Shown: positions 1 through 8,620 of the stretch, one piece after another
Numbering within the stretch: position 1 is the stretch's first letter
Layout of the letters: each line of letters begins with the position of its first letter
Origin: Georgenia faecalis
GTDB taxonomy: Bacteria > Actinomycetota > Actinomycetes > Actinomycetales > Actinomycetaceae
Assembly: GCF_003710105.1 (NCBI RefSeq)
Contig: NZ_CP033325.1
Span: 1,178,001 to 1,242,000 of the forward strand
Reading direction: 5' to 3'
Length of the DNA stretch: 64,000 bases
Position numbers and translations under genes: made by a program
Notes under the pieces: generated by a model
What the model was told of the DNA's origin: nothing
The model's input: the letters and a program-made list of their open reading frames with translations, nothing else
Databases searched by the model: none

Positions 1-1
1 C

Positions 2-1021
2 CTGGCCTCCGGGGCGTCGGTCAACCTCTACATGCTCCACGGCGGCACCAACTTCGGCTTCACCAACGGCGCCAACCACAAGGGCGTCTACCGCCCGACC
101 GTGACGTCGTACGACTACGACGCGCCGCTCGCCGAGGACGGCACGCCCACCGCGAAGTACGCGGCGCTCGCCGAGGTGCTCGCGGCCCACCACGGCACCC
201 CCCGCGCCGCCGTCGGCGGGCGCGCACCCGCCCCGACGCCGCAGGTGCCCGTGCCCCGGGAGGTCCGCTCGCTGTGGCCGCTTGTCGACGCGGCCGACGG
301 CTGGTCCACCCACGACGCCCCGCCCACCCACGACGACCTCGACGCCTTCACCGGCTTCGTCCTCTACCGCACCGAGGTCCAGGTGGGCGAGGCGGCCGTC
401 CTCGACCTCTCCGACGTCCGCGACCGGGCGCAGGTCTTCGTCGACGGCCGCCCGGTGGGCGTCGTCGACCGCCGCGACGGCGACCGGGCCCTCACCCTGC
501 CCGGGCCGGGCGCGGTGGTGCTCGACGTCCTCGTCGAGGACCTCGGCCGCGTGAACTACGGGCCGCGCATCGGCGAGCACAAGGGGCTCGTCGGGCCGGT
601 CGTGCTCGACGGCACGCCCGTCACGGGCTGGCGCACTCTCCCGCTGCCCCTCGAGGACTGGGTGGCCGCCGCGGCGCAGCCTGGCTCTACCGCCGCTGGC
701 TCGACCGCCGCGGCGTCCCCGCCGGCCGCGGCTGCGGTGGTGACCCCCCGCCCCGGCCCGTCGCTGACGACGTGGGACCTGCCCGGCATGGACGCCGCCG
801 ACCTCTTCCTCTCCACCGCCGGGTGGGGCAAGGGCGTGGTGTGGTTCAACGGCTGGAACCTCGGCCGCTTCTGGTCGGCCGGCCCCCAGCAGACCCTCTA
901 CGTACCGGCGCCGCTCGTGCGCCCGGACAACAACCGCGTCGTCGCCCTCGAGCTGGCCGCCGCCCCCGACGCGGCTCTCCGATTTGTCGACGGTCCCCGG
1001 TGGACCGCCGTCACGCAGTGA
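2..1021 (+). CDS. beta-galactosidase, GH35 family (C-terminal part)
   Basis: This is the C-terminal 339 codons of a gene whose start lies before the window; the frame is open from base 2. The motif LHGGTNFGFTNGAN followed by TSYDYDAPL is the signature of glycoside hydrolase family 35, retaining exo-beta-galactosidases that release terminal galactose. The rest matches the beta-sandwich domains that follow the barrel in this family (for example GWGKGVVWFNGWNLGRFW near the end). A short Ala/Ser/Thr-rich linker lies around bases 660-730. The catalytic glutamates are upstream of the window and cannot be checked. The gene is 27 nt from the next glycosidase on the same strand, so the two are probably co-transcribed for galactan or galactoside breakdown. 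Confidence 0.9.
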   Translation: MASGASVNLYMLHGGTNFGFTNGANHKGVYRPTVTSYDYDAPLAEDGTPTAKYAALAEVLAAHHGTPRAAVGGRAPAPTPQVPVPREVRSLWPLVDAADGWSTHDAPPTHDDLDAFTGFVLYRTEVQVGEAAVLDLSDVRDRAQVFVDGRPVGVVDRRDGDRALTLPGPGAVVLDVLVEDLGRVNYGPRIGEHKGLVGPVVLDGTPVTGWRTLPLPLEDWVAAAAQPGSTAAGSTAAASPPAAAAVVTPRPGPSLTTWDLPGMDAADLFLSTAGWGKGVVWFNGWNLGRFWSAGPQQTLYVPAPLVRPDNNRVVALELAAAPDAALRFVDGPRWTAVTQ

Positions 1022-1048
1022 TCCGACACCCCGACGAAAGGTCCCACC

Positions 1049-4000
1049 ATGACGACGTCGTCATTCCTGAGACGGTCGGTCGCGGCCGTCGCGGCACCTG
1101 CCCTCGTGGCCGGTGCCGTGCTCGCCGCGTCCGTCGGTGCCGCCCCACCGAGCCAGGCCGCCACCCCGGCGAGCGACCTCACCATCACCCCCAACCCGTG
1201 GTACGCCTCCGACCCGTTCCAGGGCTGGGGCACGAGCCTGGTGTGGTTCGCCAACGCCACCGGCGACTACCCGGACGAGCTGCGCGACGAGCTGTACCAG
1301 CGCGTCTTCGGCGAGGAGGGCATGGACCTCAACATCGCCCGGTACAACATCGGCGGCGGCCACGCCTCCGACGTCGTCGACTACCTGCGCCCCGGCGGGG
1401 CGGTCGAGGGCTACTGGGCCGCGGACCTCACCGACGCGACCTACGGCGCGCCCACCACGTACGCGAACCGCGAGGCGATCCTCGACGCGTGGGACCCGGA
1501 CAACCCGGCCCACTACGACTGGGACGCCGACGCCACGCAGCGCTGGTGGGTCGAGCAGCTCACCGAGGACGAGCAGATCACCCACTGGGAGACGTTCGCC
1601 AACTCCGCGCCGTACTTCATGACGGTGAGCGGGTACGTCTCCGGCGGCATCAGCGACGGGAACGCGGAGAACCTGCGCCCGGACGCCATCGACGACTTCA
1701 CCGCTTACCTCACGACCGTCTCGGAGCACCTCGAGGACACCTACGGGATCGACGTCGCCACCATCGACCCGTTCAACGAGCCCAACACGAACTACTGGTC
1801 GACGACGCTGCGCGACGGCGTGCCCGTGGGCGGGCGGCAGGAGGGCATGCACGTCGGCCCTCAGCGCCAGGTGGCCGTGGTCCGCTCCCTGGCGGCACGC
1901 CTCGCCGACGACGCGACGACGACCGACGCCGTCATCTCGGCCATGGACGAGACGAACCCCGGGATCTTCGCGACGAACTGGGCGGCCTACCCCCAGGACG
2001 CGCGTGACGCCGTCGAGCAGATGAACGTCCACACCTACGGCACGGGCGGGCGGCTCGTCGTGCGCGACCTCGCCAAGTCCGCGGACAAGCCGCTGTGGAT
2101 GAGCGAGGTCGAGGGCAGCTGGGTCGACGGCTTCGACCCGTCCGCGATCGAGAACGGCCTCGGCCTGGCCGAGCGCATCACCGCGGACCTGCGCGAGCTC
2201 GAGTCCAACGCGTGGGTGCTCTGGCAGCCCGTCGAGGACCTGTACAACATGGAGCCGACGGGGGAGGACCTCAACTGGGGCTCGGTCTTCCTCGACTTCG
2301 ACTGCGAGTGGTACGACGAGGGCGGCACCCAGGTGTTCAAGTCCGCGCGCCGCGTCGCCGACGCCGGCGGGGACAGCACCCAGGTGGAGGAGTGCTCCAC
2401 GGTCGTCGGGTCGAAGTTCAACGTCATGCGCAACTACACGAAGTTCCTTAACCCCGGCGACCAGATCATCGCGACGGACTCCCCGGCCACCACCGCCGCT
2501 GTCGACGGCACGGGACTCACGCTGGTGCACGCCAACCCCCGCACCGAGGACCAGACGGTCACGGTCGACCTCTCCGGCTTCGCCACCATCGAGGCCGGGG
2601 CGACCGCCACGGCCTACGTCACCACCGAGTCCCCGGAGGACGACCCGACGGCGAACGGCCTCGTGCCGAGCGAGCCCGTCGCGGTCGACGTCGACGCGGC
2701 CTCGCTCACCCTCACCCTGCCCGCGCAGTCGGTGAGCTCCATCGTCATCGACGGCGTCAGCGGCGTTGCCGAGGACGTCCTCGTGGACGGCGGGGACTAC
2801 CAGTTCGCCGGAGTGCAGAGCGGCAAGGCGCTCACCGCCGCCGGGCCCGGTGCCACCATCACGACCCTGGGCACGACCGCCCAGGCGGTCCACGACCAGG
2901 TGTGGACCGTCCACGAGGTGCCCGGCGCCGAGCGTGTGGGGACCAAGCGCTACGTGCTCGAGACCGCCGACGGCGAGGTCCTCGGCGCGACGGCAGCGGG
3001 GACGGACCTGCGCGACATCAGCGTCGAGGCCGCCGCGGGCAACCCCCAGACCGTGTGGATCCTCAACACCACGAACGGGAGGACCTACTCCTGGGTCAAC
3101 GAGGCGCTGAGCCTCTCCCTCGACGTCGCCGGCCAGTCCAGCGCCGACGGCACCGCCGTCGGGGTCTACGGCTCCAACGGGGGCGCGAACCAGGCGTGGA
3201 CGATCCGCAGCACGGAGGCCACCGGGGCCCGGGAGGTCGCCGTGAGCACCCCCGTCGGCGTCGCCCCCACGCTGCCCGGCGTCGTCGTCCCCACCTACCC
3301 GTGGGGCGAGGGCGCCCCGACACCCGTCACGTGGGAGACGCTCCCGGGCTCCACCTGGGCCACCCCGGGTGAGGTCGTCGTGAGCGGGACCGCCGTCGAC
3401 GTCTTCGGCAACGAGGTCGCCGCCACGGCACGGGTCGTCGTCGGGTCGTACACCCTCACCGACCCCGTCTCGCTCACGGTGCGCGAGGGGTCCTCCGCGG
3501 CGGCCGTCATCGCCGCCGCCCCGGAGACGGTCCCGGCCCGCGTCGGGGCCTCGGCGCTCACCTTCGACGTCCCCGTCGAGTGGGACTGGGACGGCCTCAC
3601 CGACGCGGCGCTCGACGAGGTCGGCGTCATCACGGTCACCGGCACCGCGACGTCCAACGAGCCGGGGGCCGAGCCGCTCGCGGCGACGCTGTCCGTCATC
3701 GTCACCACCGGCGTCCCGACGAACATCGCGCCGCTGCCCACGACGACGGCCTCGGCCACGTACACGGAGGGCGGGTACAGCATCGAGGGCACCCGCAACG
3801 GCGTGACGAACGACAAGGCGTGGTCGAACTGGCGCTCGGGCACGAGGAATCCGAGCGACACCCTCACGTACGCGTTCGCCGCGCCGGAGGACCTCGACGA
3901 GGTGACGGTGCACTTCTACCGTGACGGCGCCGGCTCGTGGCCGGAGACCCTGCGGTTCGAGTACCGCACCGTCGCCGGCACGTGGACCGCGGTGCCCGGC

Positions 4001-4702
4001 TACGAGTCCCCGGTCGCGGTGGTCTCGCCCCCCGGTGGCACGGCGCCCGTCGTCACCGCGGACCTCGGCGGGATCGAGGACGCGACCGGCCTGCGCGTGG
4101 TCATGAACGCCCGGGCCAACGGGTACATGACCGTGGCGGAGGTGGAGATCGAGGCGCTCGTCGCGGGGGCCTCCACGGTGGCCGAGCTCGGCGCTCTGCG
4201 CCTCGACGGCGTGCCGCTCGAGGGCTTCTCCCCGGACGTCCTCGACTACGAGGTGAGCGTCGTCGGCTCGGTGTACCCGACCATCACGGCGCTGCCGGTG
4301 GACGAGGCCGCGACGGTCACCGTCGAACAGGCGGGCGACGGCGACGGCACCGCGACGATCGTCGTCACGGCCGCCGACGGCGTCACGACCCGGTCGTACA
4401 CGGTCACCATGACGCTCGCGGCCGGCCCGGACGTCTCTGTCGTGGCGGACACACGGTGCGTCGTCGGCCGGGTCGTCCAGACGGTGCGGGTGGCGAACGA
4501 GTCCGCCGTCCCGGTGGAGGTCGAGGTCTCGGGTGCGTACGGGTCCCGGACCGTGACCGTGGCCGCGGAGCGGGCGACGTCGCTGACCTTCAGCACGCGC
4601 GCGGCCTCGGTGCCCGGCGGCGAGGTGACCGCGACGGCGACCGCGGACGGCCTCGGCGAGGCCGAGGTCACCGCCGCGTACGCGGCGCGCACCTGCGGGT
4701 GA
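1049..4702 (+). CDS. secreted multidomain glycosidase, GH30-like (endo-beta-1,6-galactanase type)
   Basis: A 1217-residue exported enzyme. Residues 1-38 form a signal peptide (FLRR, hydrophobic core, SQAA cleavage region). Residues about 42-570 resemble GH30-type endo-beta-1,6-galactanases: QGWGTSLVWFAN at the first strand, DPFNEPN with the likely acid/base Glu244, and WMSEVEGSW with the likely nucleophile Glu353. There follow a ricin-type beta-trefoil (about 573-725, three Q-x-W elements), bacterial Ig-like modules (about 735-885), an F5/8 type C-like carbohydrate-binding module (about 892-1040), a cadherin-like beta-sandwich (about 1045-1125) and a terminal domain ending in Cys. There is no sortase signal. 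AAAGG lies just before the ATG. Substrate specificity is inferred from family resemblance; the flanking GH35 gene supports a galactan. Confidence 0.85.
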   Translation: MTTSSFLRRSVAAVAAPALVAGAVLAASVGAAPPSQAATPASDLTITPNPWYASDPFQGWGTSLVWFANATGDYPDELRDELYQRVFGEEGMDLNIARYNIGGGHASDVVDYLRPGGAVEGYWAADLTDATYGAPTTYANREAILDAWDPDNPAHYDWDADATQRWWVEQLTEDEQITHWETFANSAPYFMTVSGYVSGGISDGNAENLRPDAIDDFTAYLTTVSEHLEDTYGIDVATIDPFNEPNTNYWSTTLRDGVPVGGRQEGMHVGPQRQVAVVRSLAARLADDATTTDAVISAMDETNPGIFATNWAAYPQDARDAVEQMNVHTYGTGGRLVVRDLAKSADKPLWMSEVEGSWVDGFDPSAIENGLGLAERITADLRELESNAWVLWQPVEDLYNMEPTGEDLNWGSVFLDFDCEWYDEGGTQVFKSARRVADAGGDSTQVEECSTVVGSKFNVMRNYTKFLNPGDQIIATDSPATTAAVDGTGLTLVHANPRTEDQTVTVDLSGFATIEAGATATAYVTTESPEDDPTANGLVPSEPVAVDVDAASLTLTLPAQSVSSIVIDGVSGVAEDVLVDGGDYQFAGVQSGKALTAAGPGATITTLGTTAQAVHDQVWTVHEVPGAERVGTKRYVLETADGEVLGATAAGTDLRDISVEAAAGNPQTVWILNTTNGRTYSWVNEALSLSLDVAGQSSADGTAVGVYGSNGGANQAWTIRSTEATGAREVAVSTPVGVAPTLPGVVVPTYPWGEGAPTPVTWETLPGSTWATPGEVVVSGTAVDVFGNEVAATARVVVGSYTLTDPVSLTVREGSSAAAVIAAAPETVPARVGASALTFDVPVEWDWDGLTDAALDEVGVITVTGTATSNEPGAEPLAATLSVIVTTGVPTNIAPLPTTTASATYTEGGYSIEGTRNGVTNDKAWSNWRSGTRNPSDTLTYAFAAPEDLDEVTVHFYRDGAGSWPETLRFEYRTVAGTWTAVPGYESPVAVVSPPGGTAPVVTADLGGIEDATGLRVVMNARANGYMTVAEVEIEALVAGASTVAELGALRLDGVPLEGFSPDVLDYEVSVVGSVYPTITALPVDEAATVTVEQAGDGDGTATIVVTAADGVTTRSYTVTMTLAAGPDVSVVADTRCVVGRVVQTVRVANESAVPVEVEVSGAYGSRTVTVAAERATSLTFSTRAASVPGGEVTATATADGLGEAEVTAAYAARTCG

Positions 4703-4717
4703 GCGCCGACTGAGGAC

Positions 4718-4755
4718 GGCCGGTGGCCCGGGGCGCACGCCCCGGGCCACCGGCC
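4718..4755 (+). terminator. strong hairpin after the GH30 gene
   Basis: A perfect 17-bp inverted repeat (left arm 4718-4734, right arm 4739-4755) with a GCAC loop begins 15 nt after the stop codon. No T-run follows, as is common for actinobacterial terminators, so this is likely the end of the GH35-GH30 transcript. Confidence 0.75.
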
Positions 4756-4879
4756 TGCCCTCGTGCCCGTGGCCGCCTCCCCCCCCCTCGTGATCGTGCA
4801 GAAACGCTGGCCGCAGGTCTACGCCACATCGCGCGCTACACATGTCGTCAAACTGGCCGCACCCCGCTGCCGAACGCCC

Positions 4880-4885
4880 TAGCCT
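4880..4885 (+). promoter_or_regulatory. -10 box of a leaderless promoter for the SRPBCC gene
   Basis: TAGCCT ends 6 nt before the GTG at 4892, so the predicted transcription start coincides with the start codon. No Shine-Dalgarno sequence is visible, which agrees with a leaderless mRNA. Confidence 0.55.
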
Positions 4886-4891
4886 GGCGCC

Positions 4892-5521
4892 GTGGGGAAC
4901 CGGGGCATCTACGTCGAGACCACCATCGCGGCGCCGATGGAGCGGGTCTGGGCACTCACCCAGGCGCCCGACGAGCATGTGCGCTGGGACCTGCGCTTCA
5001 CGCGCATCATCCCCACGACGCCGACGGCGAGCGGCGCCACCCGGTTCACGTACACCCGCCGCACGCCGCTGCGGACCGTCGCGGGCGACGGCGTGAGCAT
5101 CGGCGAGACGACCCGCCCCGACGGCACGCGCACGTCCGCGCTGCGGTTCTCCACCGGCGACCGGCTCTCGCCCATCCGGTCCGGGCGCGGGTACTGGCGG
5201 TACGTGCCCGACGGCGGCGCCGTCCGGTTCGTCACCGGCTACGACTACGCCCCGGGCTGGGGCCCCGTCGTCGACCGGATCGCCCGCCCGGCGCTGGGGT
5301 GGGCGACGGCGTGGAGCTTCGACCGCCTGCGCATCTGGGCCGAGCGGGACGAGCCGCCCGAACGCTGGCCGCTGCGCAGCGTCGCCTGGTTCTGGCGGCC
5401 GGAGCGCCCCCGGGCGTCCCGCTGCCGGCGCGCCCCCGCGCACGGCCGGCGCCGGGACGACCACCTGCGGGATGCGCCGGCCACGCTCGCCACACTGCCG
5501 GCACCGGAGGGACCACCATGA
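4892..5521 (+). CDS. SRPBCC (START/Bet v1-like) family protein
   Basis: A 209-residue protein starting at GTG. The N-terminus (VETTIAAPMERVWALTQAPD, then RWDLRF) is the typical opening of SRPBCC ligand-binding proteins, which hold hydrophobic ligands in a deep cavity and usually act as cyclases, carriers or stress proteins. The last 50 residues are Arg/Pro-rich and probably disordered. Its stop overlaps the next start as ATGA, so it should be translated together with the DUF4166 protein. The ligand and function are unknown. The start was chosen because a TANNNT box sits directly before it and family similarity begins at once. Confidence 0.75.
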   Translation: MGNRGIYVETTIAAPMERVWALTQAPDEHVRWDLRFTRIIPTTPTASGATRFTYTRRTPLRTVAGDGVSIGETTRPDGTRTSALRFSTGDRLSPIRSGRGYWRYVPDGGAVRFVTGYDYAPGWGPVVDRIARPALGWATAWSFDRLRIWAERDEPPERWPLRSVAWFWRPERPRASRCRRAPAHGRRRDDHLRDAPATLATLPAPEGPP

Positions 5522-6186
5522 GCTCGATCTTCGCCGAGGCGATGGGGCCCGACTTCGCCCGGCTGCACCCCATGCTGCAGCGCCGGTTCAGCGTGGGGCT
5601 CGACGCGGGGCAGGCGTGCGTGGGCCGCGGCGTGATGACCTCGATCCGCCGCGGGCCCTGGTGGACGGTGCCCTTCCTCCAGATCGGGCGCCTCCGGAAC
5701 ATCCTCATCCCCGACGTCGGGACCGATGTTCCGTTCCAGATCGAGAACTACCCGTACCGCGACCCGCTGGGCCGCGAGACGGTGACCTTCGTGCGCGAGT
5801 ACGACCTCGGCCGCCACCGGCGTCGTTTCGACGCGACGATGGTGCTCGACGCCGGGCGGGTCATCGACTACCTCGGCACCCACCAGCACCTCGCCGTCGA
5901 CCTCGACCTGCGCGTGGGGGACGACGGCGGCCTCGTCCTCACCACCGACGCGCAGCGCTTCTACGAGGGCCCGGTGGGGTTCTCGTTCCCCATGCTCTTC
6001 AGCGGCCGCGCGCTCCTGCGGGAGTGGTTCGACGACGACGCCGGCGTCTTCCGGGTGGACCTCGAGGTGAGCAACGAGCGCTTCGGGTTCCTCTTCGGCT
6101 ACCGCGGCTGGTTCACCTGCGAGTGGGTGCCCGCCGACGACGCCCCCGACCGGCTCAAGCCGCGACGGCACGAGCGCCGCACCTGA
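5518..6186 (+). CDS. DUF4166 domain protein
   Basis: A 222-residue protein resembling the DUF4166 family throughout: the N-terminus has MGPDFARLHPMLQRRF, the middle VPFQIENYPYRDPLGRETV, and the end LFGYRGWFTCEW. No catalytic motif is known for the family. It overlaps the SRPBCC gene by four bases (ATGA), with GGAGGGACC upstream as a ribosome-binding site, so the two products probably work together on a lipid-like or small hydrophobic ligand; this is inference. The gene converges on a LacI regulator with only five bases between the stops. Confidence 0.75.
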   Translation: MSSIFAEAMGPDFARLHPMLQRRFSVGLDAGQACVGRGVMTSIRRGPWWTVPFLQIGRLRNILIPDVGTDVPFQIENYPYRDPLGRETVTFVREYDLGRHRRRFDATMVLDAGRVIDYLGTHQHLAVDLDLRVGDDGGLVLTTDAQRFYEGPVGFSFPMLFSGRALLREWFDDDAGVFRVDLEVSNERFGFLFGYRGWFTCEWVPADDAPDRLKPRRHERRT

Positions 6187-6191
6187 GGGCC

Positions 6192-7283
6192 TCAGGCGCG
6201 CGGGGGAGCGGTGCTCTGCCGGACCTTGAGCTCGACGGGCACGAGGACGTGCGTGTCGGGTCGGGCGCCGCCCCGGATCTGCTCGAACAGCAGGCTGACG
6301 AGGCGCTCGCCGACGCGGTGGAAGTCCTGGGCGACGGAGGTCAGCGGGGGCCAGAAGTAGGCGGACTCCGGGATGTCGTCGAACCCGACGACGGAGACGT
6401 CGTCGGGCACGCGGAGCCCGTGCTCGTAGAGCGCGCGCATGAGGCCGAGCGCCATCTGGTCGTTGGCGCAGAAGACCGCGCTGACCCGGCCGGCGGCGAC
6501 GTCGTCGGCCACCTGGTCGCCGACGGTGTACCCGGACCGGGCGGTCCAGTCGCCGCGGTAGGGCGCCGGGACGGGATGCCCGGCGGCCCGCAGCGTCGCG
6601 GCCCACGCCTCGAGCCGCTCGGTGCCGGGGCGGGAGCCGGCCGGGCCGGCGACGTGGCTGACGCTGGTGTGGCCGAGGCCGAGCAGGTGCTCGACCGCCT
6701 GGCGGGTGCCGGAGGCCTGGTCGGTCGCCACGGCCGGCAGGTGCCCGACGAAGCGGGAGTCGGAGACGACCACGGGGATGTGGGGCGGCAGGACCAGCGT
6801 GTCCGGGCCGACCGCCTCCGCGCGGATGATGACGAGGCCATCGATGGCCATGGCGGCCAGGCCGGCGACGGCGTCGGTGACGTCCTCGGTCGACGGGTTG
6901 CGGACCTCGACGAGGGTGACGCCGTAGCCCTCCTGACGCGCCGCCTCGACGACGGCCTCGACCGTGCGGCTCTCACCCGTGCGGGCGAGCTGGTGGGCGA
7001 CGACGCCGATGGTGCGGAAGCTCCCGAACTTCAGCGCCCGCGCGGCGGAGTTGGGCACGTAACCGAGGGTGTCCATGGCGGCGAGGACGCGCTCGCGGGT
7101 CGCGGCGCGCACCCCCGCGTACCCCGTGGACACGCGCGAGACGGTCTGCGCGGAGACTCCGGCCAGGGCGGCGACGTCGACGATCGAGGCGGGGGAGCGC
7201 ACACGGCCCGTCGCCGTCGGTGCCGATGAGGCCGTCGTGGTCGGGTCGACGCGCCGCTGCGCCGTGCCGAGGTCCTCCGTCAC
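6192..7283 (-). CDS. LacI family transcriptional regulator
   Basis: A 363-residue DNA-binding repressor. A LacI helix-turn-helix lies near residues 32-52 (SIVDVAALAGVSAQTVSRV), followed by the hinge region (LGYVPNSAARALK) and a periplasmic-binding-protein-like sensor domain. The GTG at 7283 is preferred because GGAG lies 8 nt upstream; a longer frame to 7325 exists but would add an unstructured Arg-rich leader. The roughly 30 residues before the HTH are unusually long and low in complexity. A dyad 54 bp upstream suggests autoregulation. The sensed ligand is unknown; a sugar from the nearby glycosidase pair is plausible. Confidence 0.88.
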   Translation of the reverse strand: MTEDLGTAQRRVDPTTTASSAPTATGRVRSPASIVDVAALAGVSAQTVSRVSTGYAGVRAATRERVLAAMDTLGYVPNSAARALKFGSFRTIGVVAHQLARTGESRTVEAVVEAARQEGYGVTLVEVRNPSTEDVTDAVAGLAAMAIDGLVIIRAEAVGPDTLVLPPHIPVVVSDSRFVGHLPAVATDQASGTRQAVEHLLGLGHTSVSHVAGPAGSRPGTERLEAWAATLRAAGHPVPAPYRGDWTARSGYTVGDQVADDVAAGRVSAVFCANDQMALGLMRALYEHGLRVPDDVSVVGFDDIPESAYFWPPLTSVAQDFHRVGERLVSLLFEQIRGGARPDTHVLVPVELKVRQSTAPPRA

Positions 7284-7336
7284 ACCGGATCTCCGTGTCG
7301 CTGTACCGAATGGGTGCCGCCCCACCGAGCGGGGCG

Positions 7337-7352
7337 ATGTTTACGTCACCAT
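7337..7352. promoter_or_regulatory. candidate LacI-family operator
   Basis: ATGTTTACGTCACCAT is an imperfect palindrome around a central ACGT (matching positions ATG.T.ACGT.A.CAT). It lies 54 bp upstream of the LacI start, between that gene and the divergent DoxX-like gene, where an autoregulatory site is expected. Confidence 0.5.
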
Positions 7353-7432
7353 ACCGGCGCCGGTGCCTGACGGAGGGATCTGCCCGACCGTCGTCCGGGA
7401 CACGCCCGGGCGCGCGGCCCCAGGCCCGGTGT

Positions 7433-7438
7433 TACGTT
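7433..7438 (+). promoter_or_regulatory. -10 box of a leaderless promoter for the DoxX-like gene
   Basis: TACGTT lies 6 nt before the ATG at 7445, with no ribosome-binding site between them. The spacing equals that of the other TANNNT boxes in this window. Confidence 0.5.
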
Positions 7439-7444
7439 CCGACG

Positions 7445-7903
7445 ATGACCCACCAGGATGTGGCCGAGCGCGCTCCGACATCCGTCCCTCGGACCCTCGG
7501 CCGGTGGGGACTGGCCGCGGTGCTCATCACCGGCGGGGTCGGCCACCTCACCCGCCCCGACGAGTTCCTCGCGCAGGTGCCGCCGTTCTTCCCCGCGCGG
7601 GACAAGGTCGTCTACTACTCGACGTTCGTGGAGTTCGCCCTCGGCGCGGCGCTCGTGCTGGCGCGCCGGCACAAGGTGCGGGTCGGCTGGGTCGTTGCCG
7701 CGTTCTTCGTCCTCATCTTCCCGGGCAACATCTCCCAGTTCCTCACCCGCACCGACGCCTTCGGCCTCGACTCCGACGCCGCCCGCGGGATCCGGCTGCT
7801 CTTCCAGCCGCTGCTCGTCGTCTGGGCGCTGTGGTCGACCGGCGCGTGGGCCGCCCGTCGCCGGGCGCGCGGCGCCGCCACAGGGGCCAGCCGGCGCCGC
7901 TAG
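7445..7903 (+). CDS. DoxX-like small membrane protein
   Basis: A 152-residue protein with four predicted hydrophobic segments (about residues 20-35, 57-72, 78-95 and 115-135) and the early GGVGHLTRPDEF element typical of DoxX/MauE-like proteins of actinobacteria. These proteins sit in the cytoplasmic membrane and are often tied to redox stress, but no function is shown here. The C-terminus is a basic, Arg-rich tail. Transcription appears leaderless. It converges on the dps-like gene with three bases between stops. Confidence 0.7.
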   Translation: MTHQDVAERAPTSVPRTLGRWGLAAVLITGGVGHLTRPDEFLAQVPPFFPARDKVVYYSTFVEFALGAALVLARRHKVRVGWVVAAFFVLIFPGNISQFLTRTDAFGLDSDAARGIRLLFQPLLVVWALWSTGAWAARRRARGAATGASRRR

Positions 7904-7906
7904 CGC

Positions 7907-8362
7907 CTACGCCTCGTCGTGCGAGGCGCGGAACATCCACGCCTGCTTCTCGAGGTCGGTCGCGGCCGCGACGAGCATGTCGTGGCTCAGCGGGTCTTCC
8001 GACTCCACCGCGGGGAGGTTGGCCCGAATGCGGTCGGCGGCGCCTTGGAGCCGCTCCTCGAACTGCCGGATCACCTTGTCGACGGCGAGCTTCCCGCCCG
8101 GCAGGCCCTCCACCTGCGACGTCGCGGCGACGGTGGAGGCGCGCCCGTCCGGGGTGCCGCCGATCGTCGCGAGGCGTTCGGCGATGTCGTCGGAGGCGAG
8201 GCGCACCTGGTCGATGACGTCGTCGAGCTGGAGGTGCACCGACCGGAAGTGGGTGCCGTGGATGTTCCAGTGGGCCTGCTTGCCGAGCAGGGACAGGTCG
8301 ACGAGGTCGACGAGTGCTTCCTGCAGGCTGCGGGTGACGGCCTCGGGCGGCGTCGCTGCCAT
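7907..8362 (-). CDS. dps: Dps family DNA-binding ferritin-like protein
   Basis: A 151-residue Dps: iron storage and oxidation in a dodecamer, protecting DNA from hydrogen peroxide. The ferroxidase signature HWNIHGTHFRSVHLQLDD occurs near residues 31-48, and DDIAERLATIGGTP follows as in the family. The length is typical. There is no long Lys-rich tail, so nonspecific DNA binding is uncertain. The ATG at 8362 has GGAGGGAG upstream. It is divergent from leuS, the two sharing a 296-bp intergenic region. Confidence 0.9.
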   Translation of the reverse strand: MAATPPEAVTRSLQEALVDLVDLSLLGKQAHWNIHGTHFRSVHLQLDDVIDQVRLASDDIAERLATIGGTPDGRASTVAATSQVEGLPGGKLAVDKVIRQFEERLQGAADRIRANLPAVESEDPLSHDMLVAAATDLEKQAWMFRASHDEA

Positions 8363-8506
8363 GGTGGTCTCCCTCCACGCCGCCGGGGCGGCGTCGCGCT
8401 GGTGCGGGCGAGGTCCACGGTAGGGGCCGGTGGCGGGCGTCGCCCGAGGAGCAGCTCGCACCCGGCGGGCGAGGGCCCCCGCCCGCCCCGGCGTCGGCCG
8501 CTGCGC

Positions 8507-8512
8507 TACCCT
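8507..8512 (+). promoter_or_regulatory. -10 box of the leuS leader transcript
   Basis: TACCCT lies 7 nt before the leader-peptide ATG at 8520. The predicted transcription start is the A of that ATG, so the leader peptide would be translated from a leaderless RNA. Confidence 0.6.
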
Positions 8513-8519
8513 GGCACCC

Positions 8520-8555
8520 ATGACGGCCCGGGTGCTCCTTATCTGGCCGCGCTGA
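8520..8555 (+). CDS. leuS leader peptide (attenuator)
   Basis: A short open frame encodes [11 protein letters not shown] and stops at TGA. Two adjacent Leu codons (CTC CTT, the second rare in such a G+C-rich genome) followed by Ile are what ribosome-stalling attenuation by leucyl-tRNA shortage would use. It starts at the predicted transcription start and lies 39 nt upstream of an intrinsic terminator that precedes leuS. Two further inverted repeats follow the stop codon: GCTGA/TCAGC around 8551-8562 and GACGCC/GGCGTC at 8564-8580, possible pause or antiterminator elements. Translation of the peptide has not been tested. Confidence 0.65.
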   Translation: MTARVLLIWPR

Positions 8556-8594
8556 CTTCAGCGGACGCCACAGCGGCGTCGCAGCAGCGCGGCG

Positions 8595-8620
8595 AACCTC
8601 CCCTGCGGGGAGGTTTTCTT
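8595..8620 (+). terminator. intrinsic terminator in the leuS leader
   Basis: Arms AACCTCCCC (8595-8603) and GGGGAGGTT (8607-8615) pair perfectly over 9 bp with a TGC loop, followed by TTCTT. It lies 39 nt before the leuS start and after the leader peptide, the expected position for an attenuator terminator. Confidence 0.8.

Noticed and set aside
1061-5464. A 1,467-codon minus-strand open frame over the GH30 and SRPBCC genes
   Set aside because: It is a shadow of two genes with clear family motifs and lacks any recognisable domain.
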